The notes beneath the pieces were generated by a model that did not search any database, was not told the origin of the DNA, and worked only from the letters and a program-made list of their open reading frames with translations. The position numbers and the translations under genes are program-made. A stretch of 64,000 nucleotides of DNA from Herbaspirillum sp. LeCh32-8 (GTDB lineage: Bacteria > Pseudomonadota > Gammaproteobacteria > Burkholderiales > Burkholderiaceae_D). The DNA is taken from NCBI RefSeq assembly GCF_017814915.1, contig NZ_JAGIPZ010000002.1, positions 155,084 to 219,083 of the forward strand, written 5' to 3'. Shown here one piece after another: positions 38,158-46,418 of the stretch. How positions within the stretch are numbered: position 1 is the first letter of the stretch; the number at the start of each line of letters is the position of its first letter.

Positions 38158-38376
38158 TGCGTCATGGCCGCCTTGTCCGTCTTGTCGCGCCGGCTGCCAT
38201 CGCCGACACTGGGTACAGGCTGTGCATGCGCACGACTTAGCTTCGCCGGCAATATCGGGCATCATCGGCCGATATGTCCGGGATGCCTTTCGTTCGGATG
38301 TCTTTTTGGCATCCGCCTCATCCGCGAGGCCAGCATCAAGCGGAAACGATTTACAGATTCACGATTTCGCCAGCAC

Positions 38377-39402
38377 ATGAAGAAACCTTTGCCCCCGCGC
38401 ACCCTGAGCGTCGCCCCCATGATGGACTGGACCGACCGGCATTGCCGCGTCTTCCATCGTCAGATCACGCGCCATACCTGGCTGTACACCGAGATGGTGA
38501 CCACCGGCGCGTTGCTGCATGGCGACGTGCCGCGCCACCTCGACTTTAATGACGAGGAGCACCCGGTGGCGCTGCAGCTGGGCGGCAGCGAGCCGGCCGA
38601 CCTGGCGCAAGGCGCGAAGCTGGGCGAGCAGTGGGGTTACGACGAGATCAACCTGAACTGCGGTTGCCCCTCGGAGCGCGTGCAGAAGGGCGCGTTCGGC
38701 GCCTGTCTGATGGGCGAGCCGGAACTCGTGGCCGACTGCGTCAAGGCCATGCGCGACGCGGTGTCCATCGACGTCACGGTCAAGCACCGCATCGGCATCG
38801 ACAGCGTAGAGTCCTACGACTTTGTGCGCGACTTCGTCGGCAAGATCGCCGATGCCGGTTGCCATACCTTCATCGTGCATGCCCGCAACGCCATCCTGAA
38901 GGGCCTGAGCCCCAAGGAGAACCGCGAGATCCCGCCACTGAAGTACCACTACGCCTACCAGCTCAAGAAAGACTTTCCGGATCTGGAGATCCTGATCAAC
39001 GGCGGCATCAAGACCGTGGCCGAGATCGACGAGCATCTGCAGCACGTGGACGGCGTCATGCTGGGCCGCGAGGCGTATCACAACCCCTACCTGATGGCCG
39101 GCTTCGACGCGCGTTATTACGGCGATTGGGACGGCGGCTTGGATCCCAGCCGCGAAGACGTGATCGCAGCCATGTTGCCTTACATCAAGCGCCAGCTGGA
39201 GTTGCACGGCGACAATGGCCGCGGCCTGCGCCTGAACAGCATCACCCGCCATATGCTGGGCCTCTTGGCCGGGGTGCCCGGCGCGCGCGCTTTCCGCCAG
39301 GTCCTGTCGGACTCGAAGAAGCTGGCCCTGGGCGACCCGGCGCTACTGCAGGAAGCGCTGGCGCGCACGCAGGCCGTCTCGCTGGCGACACTGGATCAAT
39401 AA
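38377..39402 (+). CDS. dusA: tRNA-dihydrouridine(20/20a) synthase
   Basis: A 341-residue FMN-dependent enzyme that reduces uridine 20 and 20a in the D loop of tRNA. Signatures are SVAPMMDWTDRHCRVFHR at the N-terminus and the catalytic region NLNCGCPSERVQKGAFGACLM with the active-site Cys. VHARNAILKGLSPKENR and INGGIKT bind FMN and tRNA. This combination is specific for DusA rather than DusB or DusC. The start at 38377 matches the family N-terminus, and upstream codons are unlike it. No Shine-Dalgarno is obvious. Confidence 0.95.
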   Translation: MKKPLPPRTLSVAPMMDWTDRHCRVFHRQITRHTWLYTEMVTTGALLHGDVPRHLDFNDEEHPVALQLGGSEPADLAQGAKLGEQWGYDEINLNCGCPSERVQKGAFGACLMGEPELVADCVKAMRDAVSIDVTVKHRIGIDSVESYDFVRDFVGKIADAGCHTFIVHARNAILKGLSPKENREIPPLKYHYAYQLKKDFPDLEILINGGIKTVAEIDEHLQHVDGVMLGREAYHNPYLMAGFDARYYGDWDGGLDPSREDVIAAMLPYIKRQLELHGDNGRGLRLNSITRHMLGLLAGVPGARAFRQVLSDSKKLALGDPALLQEALARTQAVSLATLDQ

Positions 39403-39486
39403 AACCCTGCAAAGCGCGCCGCAGGCTGGGTGTGGACTCCCGCAATCCTTTAAAATAGCGGGTTCCAAATGGGAAAAGAAAATCAT

Positions 39487-40608
39487 ATGCCACTCGCAAC
39501 AACAGAAGAAATCGTCGCCGAACTCCGTGCCGGACGCATGGTGATCCTGGTCGACGAGGAAGACCGCGAAAACGAGGGTGACCTGGTGCTGGCCACCGAT
39601 TTCGTCACGCCCGAGGCGATCAATTTCATGGTCACGCATGCGCGCGGCCTGGTGTGCCTGACGCTCACCGAAGAACACTGCGACCAGCTCGACCTGCCCA
39701 TGATGGCGTCCCGCAACGGCACCCAGTTCGGCACCAACTTCACGGTATCGATCGAAGCTGCCGAAGGCGTGACCACCGGCATCTCCGCCGCCGACCGCGC
39801 ACGCACCGTGCAGGTGGCCGCCTCGCGCAGCGCCAAGCCGTCCGACCTGGTGAACCCGGGCCACATCTTCCCGCTGCGCGCCCAGAAGGGCGGCGTGCTG
39901 ATGCGCGCCGGCCACACTGAAGCCGGCTGCGACCTGACCGCCATGGCCGGCCTGACCCCGGCCTCGGTGATCTGCGAGATCCTGAAGGAAGACGGCACCA
40001 TGGCGCGCCTGCCGGATCTGATGGAGTTCGCCGACAAGCACCAGCTGAAGATCGGCACCATTGCCGACCTGATTCACTACCGTAGCCGCAACGAGAGCAT
40101 CATCGAGCGCGTCGCCGAGCGCGAGATGCAGACCGTGCACGGCAGCTTCAAGGCCGTCGCCTACCGCGACACGCCGTCCGGTGGCGCCCACCTGGCGCTG
40201 GTGCGCGGCGACATCCAGCCCGGCCAGGAAACCCTGGTGCGCGTGCACCAGCCGGTGTCCATCCTGGATCTGCTGGAATCCGAAGTCACCACTCATTCGT
40301 GGAACCTGGCTGCCGCCATGAAGGCGGTGCAGGACGCGCCCAGCGGCGTGATCGTGCTGCTCAACTGCGAGGAATCGGCGCAGCAGATGTTCGATCAGTT
40401 CGGCGCGCTGAACAAGGTCGGCACGCCCGCCGCCGCCAAGCCGGCGCGCGCTGACCGCATGGACCTGCGCACCTACGGTATCGGCGCGCAGATCCTGAAG
40501 GATCTCGGCGTATGCAAGATGAAGCTCCTGGCCAGCCCGCGCAAGATGCCGTCGATGGCCGGCTTCCAGCTGGAAGTCACCGGCTACCAGGCGCGCAGCG
40601 ACGTTTGA
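39487..40608 (+). CDS. ribB: 3,4-dihydroxy-2-butanone-4-phosphate synthase with degenerate GTP cyclohydrolase II domain (RibBX type)
   Basis: A 373-residue protein. Residues ~1-200 form the DHBP synthase domain with EDRENEGDLVLA (metal-binding acids), GLVCLTLTEEHCDQLDLP, and FPLRAQKGGVLMRAGHTEAGCDL. It converts ribulose-5-phosphate to the four-carbon precursor of riboflavin. Residues ~205-373 align in position with RibA, but the zinc-binding Cys cluster of GTP cyclohydrolase II (C-x10-C-x-C, RCDCGEQL in active enzymes) is absent. That half therefore should not open GTP, as described for RibBX proteins. ATG codons at 39469 and 39487 are possible; 39487 is preferred by Shine-Dalgarno-like GAAAAGAAA. 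ribH follows after 50 bases. Confidence 0.92.
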   Translation: MPLATTEEIVAELRAGRMVILVDEEDRENEGDLVLATDFVTPEAINFMVTHARGLVCLTLTEEHCDQLDLPMMASRNGTQFGTNFTVSIEAAEGVTTGISAADRARTVQVAASRSAKPSDLVNPGHIFPLRAQKGGVLMRAGHTEAGCDLTAMAGLTPASVICEILKEDGTMARLPDLMEFADKHQLKIGTIADLIHYRSRNESIIERVAEREMQTVHGSFKAVAYRDTPSGGAHLALVRGDIQPGQETLVRVHQPVSILDLLESEVTTHSWNLAAAMKAVQDAPSGVIVLLNCEESAQQMFDQFGALNKVGTPAAAKPARADRMDLRTYGIGAQILKDLGVCKMKLLASPRKMPSMAGFQLEVTGYQARSDV

Positions 40609-40658
40609 ACCCAATTCGACCGGCAATCACGCAAGTCAATCATCAATAAGGAACAGCC

Positions 40659-41144
40659 ATGACCATTGGAACATTTGAAGCAGATCTGAATGGCGAAAGC
40701 TTGCGCATCGGCATCGTGCAGGCGCGCTTCAACGAAGACGTCTGCCACGGCCTGCTGGCCGCCTGCCTCGCCGAGCTGAAACACCTCGGCGTGTCCGACG
40801 AGGACATCCTGCACGTGACCGTGCCGGGCGCGCTGGAAATCCCGCTGGCGCTGCAGAAGATGGCCGAGACCGATCAGTTCGACGCGCTGATCGCGCTGGG
40901 CGCGGTGATCCGCGGCGAGACCTATCACTTCGAGCTGGTCTCCAACGAATCCGGCGCCGGCATCACCCGCATCGGCCTGGATTTCGGCCTGCCCATCGCC
41001 AACGCCGTGCTCACCACCGAGAACGACGAACAGGCCGAAGTGCGCATGGCCGAGAAGGGCGCCGATGCCGCACGCGTGGCCGTCGAGATGGCCAACCTGT
41101 CCATCGCCCTGGAAGAACTGGCGCAAGCCACCGAAGAAGAGTAA
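40659..41144 (+). CDS. ribH: 6,7-dimethyl-8-ribityllumazine synthase
   Basis: A 161-residue enzyme. It joins 5-amino-6-ribitylaminouracil with the DHBP synthase product to make lumazine, the penultimate step of riboflavin synthesis. Signatures are [10 protein letters not shown] at the N-terminus, [14 protein letters not shown], and [21 protein letters not shown] with the catalytic His. AAGGA precedes the ATG. The gene lies between the DHBP synthase gene and nusB in the order seen in many proteobacteria. The cage-like assembly is typical of the family. Confidence 0.97.
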   Translation: MTIGTFEADLNGESLRIGIVQARFNEDVCHGLLAACLAELKHLGVSDEDILHVTVPGALEIPLALQKMAETDQFDALIALGAVIRGETYHFELVSNESGAGITRIGLDFGLPIANAVLTTENDEQAEVRMAEKGADAARVAVEMANLSIALEELAQATEEE

Positions 41145-41236
41145 TCGCCACTGCCGCGCCCGTTGTCCCGGGCGCGGCGGCGTTGCCGCTTCCGCTTTTT
41201 ACCCAAGTAAAGTTTAAGGCTCAGGCCGCATTCATC

Positions 41237-41704
41237 ATGTCGAACAAATCTCAACACGCCAATTCGAACAAGAACCGCACCCCGCGTCACCGCGCGCGCG
41301 AGTTCGCGTTGCAGGGCTTGTACCAGTGGCTGCTCAACCACGAGGATACCGGCGCCATCGAAGCCAACATCCGCGAAGCCCACGGTTTCGATAAGGCTGA
41401 CGCCGAGCATTTCGATACGCTGCTCTCCGGTGCCATCCGTGACGCCGAGGCCCTGCGCGCCAGCCTGACGCCGCTGATCGACCGTCCGATCAAGGAACTG
41501 TCGCCGGTGGAGCACGCCGCGCTGCTGATTGGCGCCTATGAGCTGCAGAACCACATCGAGATCCCCTACAAGGTGGTGATCAACGAAGCCGTGGAACTGA
41601 CCAAGTCCTTCGGCGGCATCGACGGCCACAAGTACGTCAACGGCGTGCTGGACCGTTTCGCCGCGCAGGCGCGCAGCACCGAAGTCGAGGCCGGCCGCCG
41701 CTGA
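41237..41704 (+). CDS. nusB: Transcription antitermination factor NusB
   Basis: A 155-residue all-helical protein that binds boxA RNA with NusE/S10 for rRNA antitermination. [16 protein letters not shown] begins the conserved part and [16 protein letters not shown] and [19 protein letters not shown] follow. An N-terminal polar extension of about 18 residues ([18 protein letters not shown]) is typical of Betaproteobacteria. The ATG at 41237 is the start; the upstream frame is not supported. It is in the riboflavin gene cluster. Confidence 0.96.
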   Translation: MSNKSQHANSNKNRTPRHRAREFALQGLYQWLLNHEDTGAIEANIREAHGFDKADAEHFDTLLSGAIRDAEALRASLTPLIDRPIKELSPVEHAALLIGAYELQNHIEIPYKVVINEAVELTKSFGGIDGHKYVNGVLDRFAAQARSTEVEAGRR

Positions 41705-41865
41705 GCGGGGCCTCGGGCGGCCGCATCGGAATCGATGGCGGCCGCTGCGGATCGCTGCTTGCCGGCGTCGCGGCTTACCGCGTTGTCCGGCAACACGCGA
41801 TCCATCACTCCTTTACCGCGCAGCGCCGTTCGCGCGCCTGCCGCCACCAGTGTCCGGATTCGCCC

Positions 41866-43044
41866 ATGAACCTGAACGAACTCGCCTCCCGTCTGCAGAA
41901 CATCGCGCCCTTCCACGTCATGGAGCTGGCCAAGAAAGCCGCCGCGCTGGAACAGCAGGGCCGTCATATTATCCACATGGGGATCGGCGAGCCTGATTTC
42001 ACCGCGCCGCCGGCAGTGGTGGAAGCCGCCACGCGCGCCATGGCCGACGGCAAGATGCAATACACCTCCGCCACCGGCTTGCCGCAGCTGCGCCAGGCAA
42101 TCTCGGACCACTACCTCCGCGTCTACGGCCTGACGATCGGGCCTGAGCGCATCGTGGTCACCGCCGGCGCCTCGGCTGCCTTGTTGCTGGCCTGTGCGGC
42201 GCTGGTGGAGAAGGGTGCGCAAGTGCTGATGCCCGATCCCTGCTATCCCTGCAACCGCCATTTCGTGGCGGCATTCGAAGGACAGGCCAAGCTGATCGCC
42301 AGCGGCCCCGAGCATCGCTTCCAGCTGTCGGCGCAGATGGTGCGCGAGCAATGGTCGCCGGCCACGCGCGGCGTGCTGCTGGCGTCGCCGTCCAATCCGA
42401 CCGGCACCTCCATCCTGCCCGAGGAGCTGCGCGCCATCGTTGGCGAAGTGCGCGAGCATGGCGGCTTCACCATCGTCGATGAGATCTACCAGGGCCTGTC
42501 GTACGAAGGCGAGCCGTTCTCGGCGTTGTCGCTGGGCGAGGACGTGGTGGTGATCAACAGCTTCTCCAAGTACTTCAACATGACGGGCTGGCGCCTGGGT
42601 TGGCTGGTCCTGCCGCCGGCGCTGGTACCGCAGATCGAGAAGCTGGCGCAGAACCTGTTCATCTGCGCTTCCTCGATCGCGCAGCACGCAGGCGTGGCGT
42701 GTTTCTCGCCGGAGTCGATCGCGATTTACGAAGAGCGCAAGGCCGAGTTCAAGCGTCGTCGCGACTACATCGTGCCGGCGCTGGAAAGCCTGGGTTTTAC
42801 GGTGCCGGTGGTGCCGGACGGCGCGTTCTATGTTTACGCCGATTGCAGCGCGCTGTCCGACGATGCCGACCAGCTGACCCTCGATATGTTGAACGAGGCC
42901 GGCGTGGTGCTGGTGCCGGGACTGGACTTCGGTCCTTTCACCGCGCGCGGCTACATCCGCCTCTCATATGCGACCTCGATGGAAAATCTGCAGGAGGCGG
43001 TGGCGCGTCTGAAGGTCTTCTTCGACAAACGCAAGGCCGCCTGA
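41866..43044 (+). CDS. PLP-dependent class I/II aminotransferase
   Basis: A 392-residue fold-type I aminotransferase. The PLP-binding Lys sits in SFSKYFNMTGWRLGW, with SPSNPTGT and DEIYQGL for cofactor phosphate and pyridine contacts, and RLSYATSMENLQEAV near the C-terminus for the substrate carboxylate. Such proteins are usually annotated as aspartate or alanine aminotransferase-like. The substrate cannot be assigned from the sequence. It lies 161 bases after nusB on the same strand and ends in a clear terminator. Confidence 0.9.
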   Translation: MNLNELASRLQNIAPFHVMELAKKAAALEQQGRHIIHMGIGEPDFTAPPAVVEAATRAMADGKMQYTSATGLPQLRQAISDHYLRVYGLTIGPERIVVTAGASAALLLACAALVEKGAQVLMPDPCYPCNRHFVAAFEGQAKLIASGPEHRFQLSAQMVREQWSPATRGVLLASPSNPTGTSILPEELRAIVGEVREHGGFTIVDEIYQGLSYEGEPFSALSLGEDVVVINSFSKYFNMTGWRLGWLVLPPALVPQIEKLAQNLFICASSIAQHAGVACFSPESIAIYEERKAEFKRRRDYIVPALESLGFTVPVVPDGAFYVYADCSALSDDADQLTLDMLNEAGVVLVPGLDFGPFTARGYIRLSYATSMENLQEAVARLKVFFDKRKAA

Positions 43045-43097
43045 AAGCCTTGGTGGTAAAGGCTTTCAGGTGTAAGCCTCGGCAAGCCGCAAAAAGA

Positions 43098-43123
43098 AAA
43101 AGGAGCCCGAAGGCTCCTTTTTT
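43098..43123 (+). terminator. Intrinsic terminator after the aminotransferase
   Basis: The stem AAAAGGAGCC/GGCTCCTTTT with a CGAA tetraloop is followed by further T. It closes the DHBP synthase-ribH-nusB-aminotransferase group; the minus-strand side has an A-rich context that would also work for the convergent transglycosylase gene. Confidence 0.88.
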
Positions 43124-43160
43124 GCGTTTTGAATACCGGTAATATTCAATCGCAACACGC

Positions 43161-44147
43161 TCATAAAGCAGCGAGTTGTTCTTCCGCCTTCGGCTTGGCC
43201 GCCGAGGCTACATTGTTGGTGGCCGGCTTGGGCTGTTCGGCGGTAGCCGAGACTGCCGGGGCTGCCGGCGGCAGTTTGATGGTGGCCGTGGTGTAGATGG
43301 AGATGTTCTTGCCCATCGCGACCTGCTTCAGGTTCTGGTACTCGGACAGCACCTTCACGCCGTAACCACCGTCGTTGGCCATTTCAGCCGCGCCGACGTA
43401 GGTCTTCAGGCCGGCCTCGACGGATCCGCCGCGGGTGACGTATTCCTTCAGGATCTGCGAACCGACGCGGATGTTGGCCACCGGATTCAGGGCCGCCTTG
43501 ATGCCACCCAGTTCCTGGAATTTGTCATGGTGCACCTTGGACATCACCTGCATCAGACCCTGCGCGCCCATCGGGCTTTCGGCGAAGGGATTGAAGCGCG
43601 ACTCGATGGCGATCACCGACAGGATCAGCAGCGGATCCAGCTTGATGTCGCGCGCCGTCAGGTAGGCGGCCGAGACCAGCATGTCGGCCGCGTCGCTGGC
43701 CACGCGATAGCGCTTGGCCAGCCATTCGGTGACCAGCTTTTGCTGGCGCGGCGTGCCCAGCAGCTGACGCTCTTCCGGCGACATCGCCTGCGCGGAGATG
43801 GCCGGCACCGAGGCGGCAGCGGCAGCGCCGGCGATCACCGGGACGGTGGTCACTGCGGTCGCGGGCGACATCAGTTGGGCCAGCGGCGGGGTTTCCGGCG
43901 CGTCGGCGGCCATTTCATCCGTCGAGTCGGAGAAGGGCGACATGCTGATCAGCTTGTCGGCCAGGTCCGGATTGAAGAACATCAGGCCCAGTACAAACAG
44001 GGCGGCGACGCCGAGTACCGTCAGTGCACGGTGGGCGACGCTGAAAAATTGACCAATGCGGGCGTTACCGGATGAGCTCGGGAACGCGGCGCGGCGAACC
44101 ATCTGCGGGGCGCCCTCTAAAGGCGCCTCGGTAGCTTGGTTGGACAT
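43161..44147 (-). CDS. Membrane-anchored lytic transglycosylase (SLT domain)
   Basis: A 328-residue protein with one N-terminal transmembrane segment at residues ~42-60 and a Pro/Ala-rich periplasmic linker. The SLT domain, residues about 150-290, has ILSVIAIESRFNPFAES with the catalytic Glu, then PMGAQGLMQVM and the later LKTYVGAAEMAND in the place of the usual NAG-binding Y-N-A-G segment. It cleaves the glycan strands of peptidoglycan. AGGAGG lies six bases before the ATG at 44147. A strong promoter is 300 bases upstream, leaving a long structured leader. Confidence 0.9.
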   Translation of the reverse strand: MSNQATEAPLEGAPQMVRRAAFPSSSGNARIGQFFSVAHRALTVLGVAALFVLGLMFFNPDLADKLISMSPFSDSTDEMAADAPETPPLAQLMSPATAVTTVPVIAGAAAAASVPAISAQAMSPEERQLLGTPRQQKLVTEWLAKRYRVASDAADMLVSAAYLTARDIKLDPLLILSVIAIESRFNPFAESPMGAQGLMQVMSKVHHDKFQELGGIKAALNPVANIRVGSQILKEYVTRGGSVEAGLKTYVGAAEMANDGGYGVKVLSEYQNLKQVAMGKNISIYTTATIKLPPAAPAVSATAEQPKPATNNVASAAKPKAEEQLAAL

Positions 44148-44611
44148 TGAACCTCCTGCGTTATTGCGGCAAATACAGGGCTTACCGGCCAAGAAGTGAA
44201 GACCGGGTTGCTGGACTGACATCGCTGCAATCTATTACGTTACCGTCGCAAGGCGTTACGGCAAGGCCATCCGCGAGGCCTGCTGGCCATGCCGTCGGAT
44301 GACAGTGTTTCGGGGAGTAAGGCTGACGCCTTGGATGCACTTCTTGAGTTGCTGGGACCCCGTGTCCCTGGATACCTTGCGGCTTGTTATGGTTATTTCA
44401 AGCCTCGATGAGCTCCGTGAAGCTCGTCCCCTTCGATCAGGGTGCGCGCATTGTAGAAGCCACTTTATATCGAGTCAATACTATTTAGATCGATCTTTAT
44501 AACTTTTGTGTCTCATTTTGGTCGTGGCCTTTCTTCAAAAATCAATAGAATCAAGCGTTTGCCGGGGATACCTGATCCGGCTGTGATGCAAAAAGAAATT
44601 TGTTAAAAAGT
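44148..44611. other. 464-base divergent region: long leader of the transglycosylase and ubiD upstream region
   Basis: On the minus strand the promoter at 44450-44478 gives a ~296-nt leader. It contains a hairpin GAGCT/AGCTC near 44409-44428 and a GGGAC/GTCCC hairpin near 44351-44365. A 16-codon open frame could start within it. The 44450-44610 part is AT-rich. A 67-residue plus-strand frame here looks like noise. Confidence 0.45.
44450..44478 (-). promoter_or_regulatory. Strong sigma-70 promoter for the lytic transglycosylase leader
   Basis: On the minus strand, TTGACT (44478-44473) and TACAAT (44455-44450) are separated by exactly 17 bases. Each matches five of six consensus bases. Transcription would start near 44443. 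Confidence 0.75.
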
Positions 44612-46096
44612 ATGAAATACACGGATTTGCGCGATTTTATTTCTCAGTTGCAACAAAAGGGTGAGCTGAAGCGCGTATCCATCCCGGTTTCTTCTCATCT
44701 GGAGATGACCGAGATCTGCGATCGCACCCTCCGGGCAGAAGGTCCGGCGCTCCTTTTTGAGCGCGTCGACGAGAAAAATATCCCGGTTCTGGCGAATCTT
44801 TTCGGCACTCCGCGCCGAGTCGCGCTGGGCATGGGCGCTGAAGATATCGGCGAGCTGCGCCGCATCGGCCACCTGTTGGCAAAGCTGAAAGAGCCGGAGC
44901 CGCCCAAGGGTATCAAGGACGTGCTGGGCCTGGGATCGATGGTCAAGTCGCTGTGGGATATGGCGCCCAAGGAGCGCAGTTCGGCGCCGTGCCAGGAGGT
45001 AGTGTGGGAAGGCAAGGATGTCGACTTGTCGCGTCTGCCGATTCAGCATTGCTGGCCGGGCGACATCGCGCCTCTTATTACATGGGGCCTGGTGATCACC
45101 AAGGGGCCGAACAAGAAGCGCCAGAACCTGGGCATCTATCGCCAGCAAGTGCTGGGCCCGAACAAGGTCATCATGCGCTGGCTTGCGCATCGCGGCGGCG
45201 CGCTGGATTTCCGCGAGCACTGCATTGCCAACCCGGGCCAGCCGTATCCGGTGGCCGTGGCCCTGGGCGCTGACCCCGCTACTATATTAGGCGCGGTGAC
45301 GCCGGTGCCGGACAGCCTGTCGGAGTATCAGTTCGCCGGCCTCCTGCGCGGCAGCCGCACCGAACTGGTCAAGGCCATGGGCAGCGAGCTGCGAGTGCCG
45401 GCTTCGGCCGAAATCGTGCTGGAAGGGCATATCTACCCGGATGAAAATCATCCGTCCGGTTACGAGCATGCGCTGGAAGGTCCCTATGGCGACCACACCG
45501 GTTACTACAACGAGCAGGACTGGTTCCCGGTGTTCACCATCGACCGCATCACCATGCGGCGCGACCCGATCTACCACTCGACTTACACCGGCAAACCGCC
45601 GGACGAGCCGGCGGTGCTGGGCGTGGCGCTGAACGAAGTGTTCGTGCCGCTGCTGCAGAAGCAGTTCTCCGAGATCACCGATTTCTACTTGCCGCCGGAA
45701 GGCTGCAGCTATCGCATGGCGGTGGTGCAGATGAAGAAGTCCTACGCCGGCCACGCCAAGCGCGTGATGTTCGGGGTGTGGAGTTTCCTGCGTCAGTTCA
45801 TGTACACCAAGTTCATCGTGGTGGTGGATGAGGATGTCGACATCCGCGACTGGAAGGAAGTGATCTGGGCCATCACCACGCGTGTGGATCCGGTGCGCGA
45901 TACGGTCCTGGTGGACAACACGCCGATCGACTATCTCGACTTCGCCTCGCCCATCAGCGGCCTGGGCAGCAAGATGGGCATCGACGCCACCAACAAGTGG
46001 CCGGGCGAAACCAACCGCGAATGGGGCACCCCGATCGCGATGAGCGACGACGTGAAAAAGCGTGTCGACGACATCTGGCAACAGCTGGGCATCTGA
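44612..46096 (+). CDS. ubiD: UbiD-family 3-octaprenyl-4-hydroxybenzoate carboxy-lyase
   Basis: A 494-residue prenylated-FMN-dependent decarboxylase that acts in ubiquinone synthesis. The N-terminal [21 protein letters not shown], the segment [21 protein letters not shown], and [25 protein letters not shown] match E. coli UbiD (497 residues). The later [20 protein letters not shown] contains residues of the cofactor pocket. It requires FMN prenylated by UbiX, which is not in this window. The ATG at 44612 is preferred to the TTG at 44600. A terminator follows, shared with the upstream side of ffs. Confidence 0.95.
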   Translation: MKYTDLRDFISQLQQKGELKRVSIPVSSHLEMTEICDRTLRAEGPALLFERVDEKNIPVLANLFGTPRRVALGMGAEDIGELRRIGHLLAKLKEPEPPKGIKDVLGLGSMVKSLWDMAPKERSSAPCQEVVWEGKDVDLSRLPIQHCWPGDIAPLITWGLVITKGPNKKRQNLGIYRQQVLGPNKVIMRWLAHRGGALDFREHCIANPGQPYPVAVALGADPATILGAVTPVPDSLSEYQFAGLLRGSRTELVKAMGSELRVPASAEIVLEGHIYPDENHPSGYEHALEGPYGDHTGYYNEQDWFPVFTIDRITMRRDPIYHSTYTGKPPDEPAVLGVALNEVFVPLLQKQFSEITDFYLPPEGCSYRMAVVQMKKSYAGHAKRVMFGVWSFLRQFMYTKFIVVVDEDVDIRDWKEVIWAITTRVDPVRDTVLVDNTPIDYLDFASPISGLGSKMGIDATNKWPGETNREWGTPIAMSDDVKKRVDDIWQQLGI

Positions 46097-46118
46097 GTTA
46101 GCGTCGCCTGTTCAGGGC

Positions 46119-46163
46119 AAAAAAAGCCGCGCAAATTGTATAAACAATTGCGCGGCTTTTTCA
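46119..46163 (+). terminator. Intrinsic terminator after ubiD
   Basis: AAAAAGCCGCGCAAATTGT pairs with ACAATTGCGCGGCTTTTT (one bulged base) around ATAA and is followed by CATTG. The run of T in the descending arm completes it. Confidence 0.85.
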
Positions 46164-46216
46164 TTGTCGGGCGGATCGGTTTTTGAATTCGCTGGCAGGG
46201 TGGGGCCGAAGTGCGG

Positions 46217-46222
46217 TACAAT
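46217..46222 (+). promoter_or_regulatory. -10 element of the 4.5S RNA gene
   Basis: TACAAT, five of six consensus, ends eight bases before the predicted RNA 5' end at 46230. The -35 is weak. Confidence 0.5.
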
Positions 46223-46229
46223 TCGCGCC

Positions 46230-46326
46230 GGCGGGCCCCTGCGCATTGTGGCATGGTCAACCTGGTCAGGTCGGGAACGAAGCAGCCACAGCCATTTCCC
46301 GCAAGTGCCGCAGACAAGGCTCGCCT
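46230..46326 (+). ncRNA. ffs: 4.5S RNA of the signal recognition particle (small bacterial type)
   Basis: The Ffh-binding core, GGTCAGGTCGGGAACGAAGC followed by AGCC, is present at 46264-46287. The 5' arm GGCGGGCC (46230-46237) pairs with GGCTCGCC (46318-46325). The long hairpin and ~97-nt length match the small bacterial SRP RNA. It works with Ffh and FtsY to target inner-membrane proteins. The T-rich tail after 46325 completes the unit. The gene lies between ubiD and the convergent glk gene. Confidence 0.92.
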
Positions 46327-46418
46327 CTATTTTCTTTCTTCCGAAGTTCTCGCAAGAATTCCCCCGCATTGCCTGTAGTTCCCGCATGCCCGCATCCCGT
46401 ATTGCCCGCGGCATCCGT

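Larger units (their letters stand above)
37694..38376. other. 683-base gap with two small-RNA-like units
   Basis: Between typA and dusA there is no credible protein gene. The gap is AT-richer than its neighbours. It holds a ~67-nt sRNA candidate at 37831-37897 and a weaker second unit ending in the terminator at 38123-38157. An open frame reaching 38164 belongs to the dusA frame but has no homologous content before 38377. Confidence 0.6.

Noticed and set aside
38164-38376. Extended N-terminus of DusA
   Set aside because: The conserved DusA start is at 38377. The extra 71 codons include part of the region downstream of the terminator and match no family.
39403-39486. FMN riboswitch before the DHBP synthase gene
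   Set aside because: The gap after dusA is only 84 bases and lacks the conserved FMN-element segments.
44299-44502. 67-residue plus-strand frame in the ubiD upstream gap
   Set aside because: It lacks a Shine-Dalgarno and lies over the minus-strand leader and promoter. The composition looks random.
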